The notes under the pieces are model-generated. The model did no database searches. It had not been told where the DNA came from and saw only the letters and a list, made by a program, of their open reading frames with translations. DNA of 6,299 bases, from the NCBI GenBank assembly GCA_003173915.1, contig PPGL01000027.1:1-6299 (forward strand), in the 5' to 3' direction. Made by a program: the position numbers and the translations under genes. Numbering within the stretch: position 1 is the first letter of the stretch; every line of letters begins with the position of its first letter. Below are positions 5,145 through 6,299 of the stretch, in pieces. The DNA comes from Candidatus Levyibacteriota bacterium. Its GTDB lineage: Bacteria > Patescibacteria > Microgenomatia > Levybacterales > UBA12049.

Positions 5145-6251
5145 GTGGGAAAAATTACATATCAAAACTCTGGTGTGAATTATGAACTCATGGACAAGCT
5201 AAAGCGCATGGCACAGACCGCAGCCTCTGCAACAGAAAAAAATATTTCCAATTCAAAGTTTAGTCTCAATTCATTATCTCGTGGCGAGTCGGCAACAGTT
5301 ATCGAGCAACCGGATGGATCGTATCTTGCTTTTGTTCAGGAAGGGCTTGGAACAAAAAATCTTGTTGCAGACGCAATGTCTCAGCTGACTCAAAAAACAT
5401 ATTACGATGCAATTGCGCAAGATACTGTTGCAATGATTGTGAATGATGTAATTACTGTTGGTGCAAGACCAATTGGAATTTTTGCCTATTGGGCTGCAGG
5501 AAGTGAAGATTGGTTTACTAATGAAAAACGAATGGAAGATTTGGTGAATGGATGGAAGAAAGCATGTGACGCAAGTGGAGCTGTGTGGGCAGGTGGGGAA
5601 ACGCCAACTCTTTCTGGAATTATTCATCCAACAACAATTGATTTGGGGGGAAGTGCATTTGGAGTCATAGATCCAAAAGATCGACTTACTCTTGGGGAAA
5701 AATTAGAAGCAGGAGATGCAATAGTTTTGTTTGCAAGTTCGGGAATTCATGCAAATGGATTGTCTTTAGCAAGAAAAGTTGCTGATAATTTACCGACTGG
5801 ATATCAAACTCGTTTGCCAAGTGGAAAAATGTATGGCGAGGCACTTCTCACACCAACAATTATTTATGCAAAACTTATTCAGGAATTGTTCAAAAGTAAC
5901 ATAGAAATTCACTACATGGCAAATATCACAGGGCATGGATGGAGAAAACTTATGCGAAATACAAAAGAATTGACATACAATATTACTTCTCTTCCACCTG
6001 TTCCGGAAGTTCTTTCGTTTATAAAAGAGAAAGCTGAAATGTCAGATGAAGAAAGTTATGGAAATTTAAATATGGGTGCAGGATTTGCAGTCTTTGTGCC
6101 AGAAGAACATGTTCAACAAGTATTAGAAATAGCAGAAAAACAGGGAATTGCTGCATACCATGCAGGAGAAGTTAGTAGCGGACCAAAGCAAGTAGTTATT
6201 AAGCCACGTAGCATTACTTTTGCTGCAGAAAGTCTTCAGGTGAGAGCATAA
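5145..6251 (+). CDS. purM: phosphoribosylformylglycinamidine cyclo-ligase (AIR synthetase), divergent
   Basis: PurM closes the imidazole ring of FGAM with ATP, making AIR, the substrate of PurK. The protein (368 aa; E. coli about 345) shows YQNSGV (6-11), EGLGTK (66-71), DTVAMIVND (93-101), GGETP (150-154), SSGIHANGLSL (198-208), LLTPTIIYAK (234-243), NITGHGW (260-266) and MGAGF (310-314), in the order expected for the PurM/PurL-like fold. Two motifs differ from E. coli: DGVGTK is EGLGTK, and the TGGGF segment is TGHGW. It is thus a divergent PurM branch, with the acidic residue kept as Glu. The GTG start is forced: TAA at 5124-5126 lies in frame upstream, no other start lies between, and the next starts (GTG 5175, ATG 5190) would lose the conserved YQNSGV segment. 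Family assignment is firm; the exact reaction is slightly less certain because of the motif changes. Confidence 0.9.
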   Translation: MGKITYQNSGVNYELMDKLKRMAQTAASATEKNISNSKFSLNSLSRGESATVIEQPDGSYLAFVQEGLGTKNLVADAMSQLTQKTYYDAIAQDTVAMIVNDVITVGARPIGIFAYWAAGSEDWFTNEKRMEDLVNGWKKACDASGAVWAGGETPTLSGIIHPTTIDLGGSAFGVIDPKDRLTLGEKLEAGDAIVLFASSGIHANGLSLARKVADNLPTGYQTRLPSGKMYGEALLTPTIIYAKLIQELFKSNIEIHYMANITGHGWRKLMRNTKELTYNITSLPPVPEVLSFIKEKAEMSDEESYGNLNMGAGFAVFVPEEHVQQVLEIAEKQGIAAYHAGEVSSGPKQVVIKPRSITFAAESLQVRA

Positions 6252-6253
6252 TT

Positions 6254-6299
6254 AGTTCATAGTTCATAGTTCATAGTTCATAGTTCATAGTTCATAGTT
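6254..6299 (+). repeat. heptamer tandem repeat (AGTTCAT), truncated by the window end
   Basis: Six perfect copies of AGTTCAT plus AGTT start 2 nt after the purM stop and run to the last base. The unit length equals that of the GARTCAR heptamers in purB, though the sequence differs. There is no variation between copies, which suggests recent expansion. Short heptamer arrays of this kind are known in cyanobacteria (STRR sequences), but no relation is implied. Confidence 0.95.

Overview
This is an AT-rich bacterial window carrying a cluster of de novo purine biosynthesis genes, all on the + strand: purB, an unrecognised small gene, purK, purE, purC and purM. A possible end of an upstream gene lies before purB. 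Standard stop codons are used, including TGA in the purE/purC ATGA overlap, so a UGA-recoded lineage is unlikely. The short intergenic gaps, lack of usable Shine-Dalgarno sites, lysine-rich proteins, eukaryote-like PurB and PurC, and above all the 'PSERSESRNL'-type palindromic repeats suggest an uncultivated lineage such as Candidatus Patescibacteria (CPR). That placement is inference and was not tested.

Layout: 1-101 upstream end plus purB promoter; 102-1544 purB; 1578-1606 promoter; 1612-2013 unknown gene; 2014-2085 purK leader with a hairpin; 2086-3312 purK with a palindromic element inside the reading frame; 3313-3477 gap with two more palindromic elements and the purE promoter; 3478-4002 purE; 3999-4985 purC, overlapping purE by 4 nt; 4986-5144 gap with a composite palindromic element and the purM promoter; 5145-6251 purM; 6254-6299 heptamer tandem repeat running off the window.

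Metabolism: PurM makes AIR. PurK and PurE carboxylate it to CAIR by the two-step ATP/bicarbonate route. PurC adds aspartate to give SAICAR. PurB releases fumarate to give AICAR, and also acts later in AMP synthesis. The window therefore covers an unbroken run of the middle of the pathway. PurF, PurD, PurN/T, PurL/Q/S and PurH are not present here.

Two signals stand out. First, at least three kinds of dispersed repeat sit in frame inside three of the five purine genes (purB, purK, purC), in places where relatives have short loops, and related copies sit between the genes. Second, recognisable promoters lie directly against the start codons: purE and purM both have a perfect TATAAT box ending exactly 6 nt before the start, which predicts leaderless mRNAs. 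At purE the -35 box lies inside one of the repeats.
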